Shown here: piece by piece, positions 5,379 to 6,140 of the stretch
Layout of the letters: every line of letters begins with the position of its first letter
Position numbering within the stretch: position 1 is the first letter of the stretch
The notes under the pieces: model-generated
Told to the model about the DNA's origin: nothing
The model's database searches: none
What the model saw: only the letters and a program-made list of their open reading frames with translations
Program-made: the position numbers and the translations under genes
Origin: an uncultured Bacteroidales bacterium
GTDB taxonomy: Bacteria > Bacteroidota > Bacteroidia > Bacteroidales > P3
DNA: 6,140 nt
Direction: 5' to 3'
Assembly: GCA_947179195.1 (NCBI GenBank)
Contig: CAMXAS010000073.1
Location: forward strand, 1 to 6,140

Positions 5379-6136
5379 AACTGTTCTTGATTATACTCGT
5401 CCTGGCTTGCGCCATGCTGATTTTAGGCGGCGTACTGGTATTGAGCCTTGGGCACAGGGACCGCAACGGCAGACGGCGGACGGCGCCGAAGCCCAAACCG
5501 CAGCCACGCCCGCAGCCGCAACGGACGGCGCTGGTTGTTGACGACAGCACGGTGAGCCGCCGGTTGGCCGCCGAAGCGCCGGAGGCCCAAACGCCCCCGC
5601 CCGCCGAACCGGCACCGATGGCAAACCCGTTGGAGGCCCTTGAGGTGGCCCTCAAGATGGGGCCGGCCATCATGTCGATGGCGCGCATCCATGCCGAAGA
5701 CGCGGAAGAGGCGGCGGCCAAGCAGCAACAGGCCCTCTTGTTCCTGCAAGGGGCGGAAGCGCTCTGCACGCTGGAATACGCGCTCAAGAAATGGGACGCC
5801 GCCAAGACCGCCGAAAAACGCGCGGCCTTGTTGACCGAAATCAAGAACTGCACGGCCTCCATCGACCCCGAGGCGGTACGCTCGGCCTGCAAGGCCACGT
5901 TCGACGCCATGTATCCGGCTTTCTCCGAAAAGCTGTTGCAGACGGCGCCGGACATGAACGAAACGGAACTGAGGCTGTGCACCTTCCTGGCGTTGGGGCA
6001 AAGCACGAAAGACATGGCGCTCTTGACGCGCCGCTCCATCCGCACCATCGAGACCTCCATCTATCATATCCGCAAAAAATTGGCCATCCCGACCGAGGAA
6101 AAGACGTCCGATTTCCTGAAGCAGTATCTGTTTTAA
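5375..6136 (+). CDS. Membrane-anchored protein with a C-terminal LuxR-like helix-turn-helix
   Basis: A 253-residue protein I cannot assign to a named family, but its parts are clear. Residues 3-25 form one hydrophobic segment, followed by a strongly basic stretch (HRDRNGRRR, 27-35), which predicts the rest faces the cytoplasm. Residues 38-48 are a proline-alternating PKPKPQPRPQP tract inside a longer Pro/Ala-rich linker reaching about 83. Residues 85-190 are mostly helical, Ala-rich and charged. From about 174 the sequence follows the C-terminal output region of Bacteroidetes HTH regulators: TFDAMYPAF, then TAPDMNETELRLC (190-202), STKDMALL (210-217) and SIRTIETSIYHIRKKL (221-236), the recognition helix and the IRKKL ending. 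The sensor, TPR or receiver domains that normally precede this output domain are absent. It overlaps the isomerase gene by 4 bases, so translation is probably coupled. A DNA-binding membrane protein is the best reading; target genes are unknown. Confidence 0.8.
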   Translation: MKLFLIILVLACAMLILGGVLVLSLGHRDRNGRRRTAPKPKPQPRPQPQRTALVVDDSTVSRRLAAEAPEAQTPPPAEPAPMANPLEALEVALKMGPAIMSMARIHAEDAEEAAAKQQQALLFLQGAEALCTLEYALKKWDAAKTAEKRAALLTEIKNCTASIDPEAVRSACKATFDAMYPAFSEKLLQTAPDMNETELRLCTFLALGQSTKDMALLTRRSIRTIETSIYHIRKKLAIPTEEKTSDFLKQYLF

Positions 6137-6140
6137 TCCA

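Noticed and set aside
5375..5452. Possible lipobox (VLAC, residues 9-12) in the HTH protein
   Set aside because: The hydrophobic run before the cysteine is too short and continues for over ten residues after it, as in a membrane anchor. Lipidation would also put an HTH domain outside the cytoplasm.
5525..5563. ALVVDDSTVSRRL in the HTH protein resembles the start of a response-regulator receiver domain
   Set aside because: The similarity ends after about a dozen residues and runs straight into a Pro/Ala-rich linker. No phosphoacceptor aspartate, threonine or lysine motif follows, and there is no room for a receiver fold.

Overview
The window looks like chromosomal core DNA from a Bacteroidota species, most likely in the Bacteroidales. 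Three things point there. Every divergent gene start is preceded by a TAnnTTTG box, the -7 promoter element of that phylum (four of four). Shine-Dalgarno sites are nearly absent; the only well-placed one serves a GTG start. The proteins are also typical of the group: an OmpA-type lipoprotein with a long coiled coil, a DnaQ-like exonuclease with a C-terminal FGKYKG module, and an HTH output domain of the Bacteroidetes regulator type. Base composition is clearly GC-rich by eye, which would fit an Alistipes-like lineage better than Bacteroides proper, but the genus cannot be fixed from the sequence alone.

Layout, left to right. (1) The last codons of a rightward gene (2-55) end at a strong two-way hairpin terminator (76-108). 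This is shared with the leftward pair that converges on it. (2) The leftward pair is a tRNA-dihydrouridine synthase (949-1890) followed by a DnaQ-like 3'-5' exonuclease (138-962), overlapping by 14 bases. (3) Back to back with this pair, rlmN (1952-2995) runs rightward from a very compact double promoter. (4) rlmN collides tail to tail, with a 4-base overlap, with a leftward pair: exonuclease III (xth, 3967-4740, GTG start) and then an OmpA-family lipoprotein (2992-3948). (5) A 158-base divergent intergenic region holds a promoter for each side and a GC-rich structured element ending in a T-rich tract. (6) A rightward pair closes the window: a SlyD-like FKBP prolyl isomerase (4899-5378), coupled by an ATGA overlap to an unusual small protein (5375-6136). 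That protein has an N-terminal membrane anchor, a proline-rich linker and a C-terminal LuxR-like helix-turn-helix.

Most of the content is housekeeping: tRNA and 23S rRNA modification, DNA repair or proofreading, envelope anchoring and protein folding. No insertion sequence, phage gene, CRISPR array, tRNA or rRNA was seen. No defence system or other obvious new multi-gene system was found. The items most worth a second look are the membrane-anchored HTH protein and its coupling to a prolyl isomerase, the structured element at 4785-4852, and the in-register cysteines of the OmpA lipoprotein.
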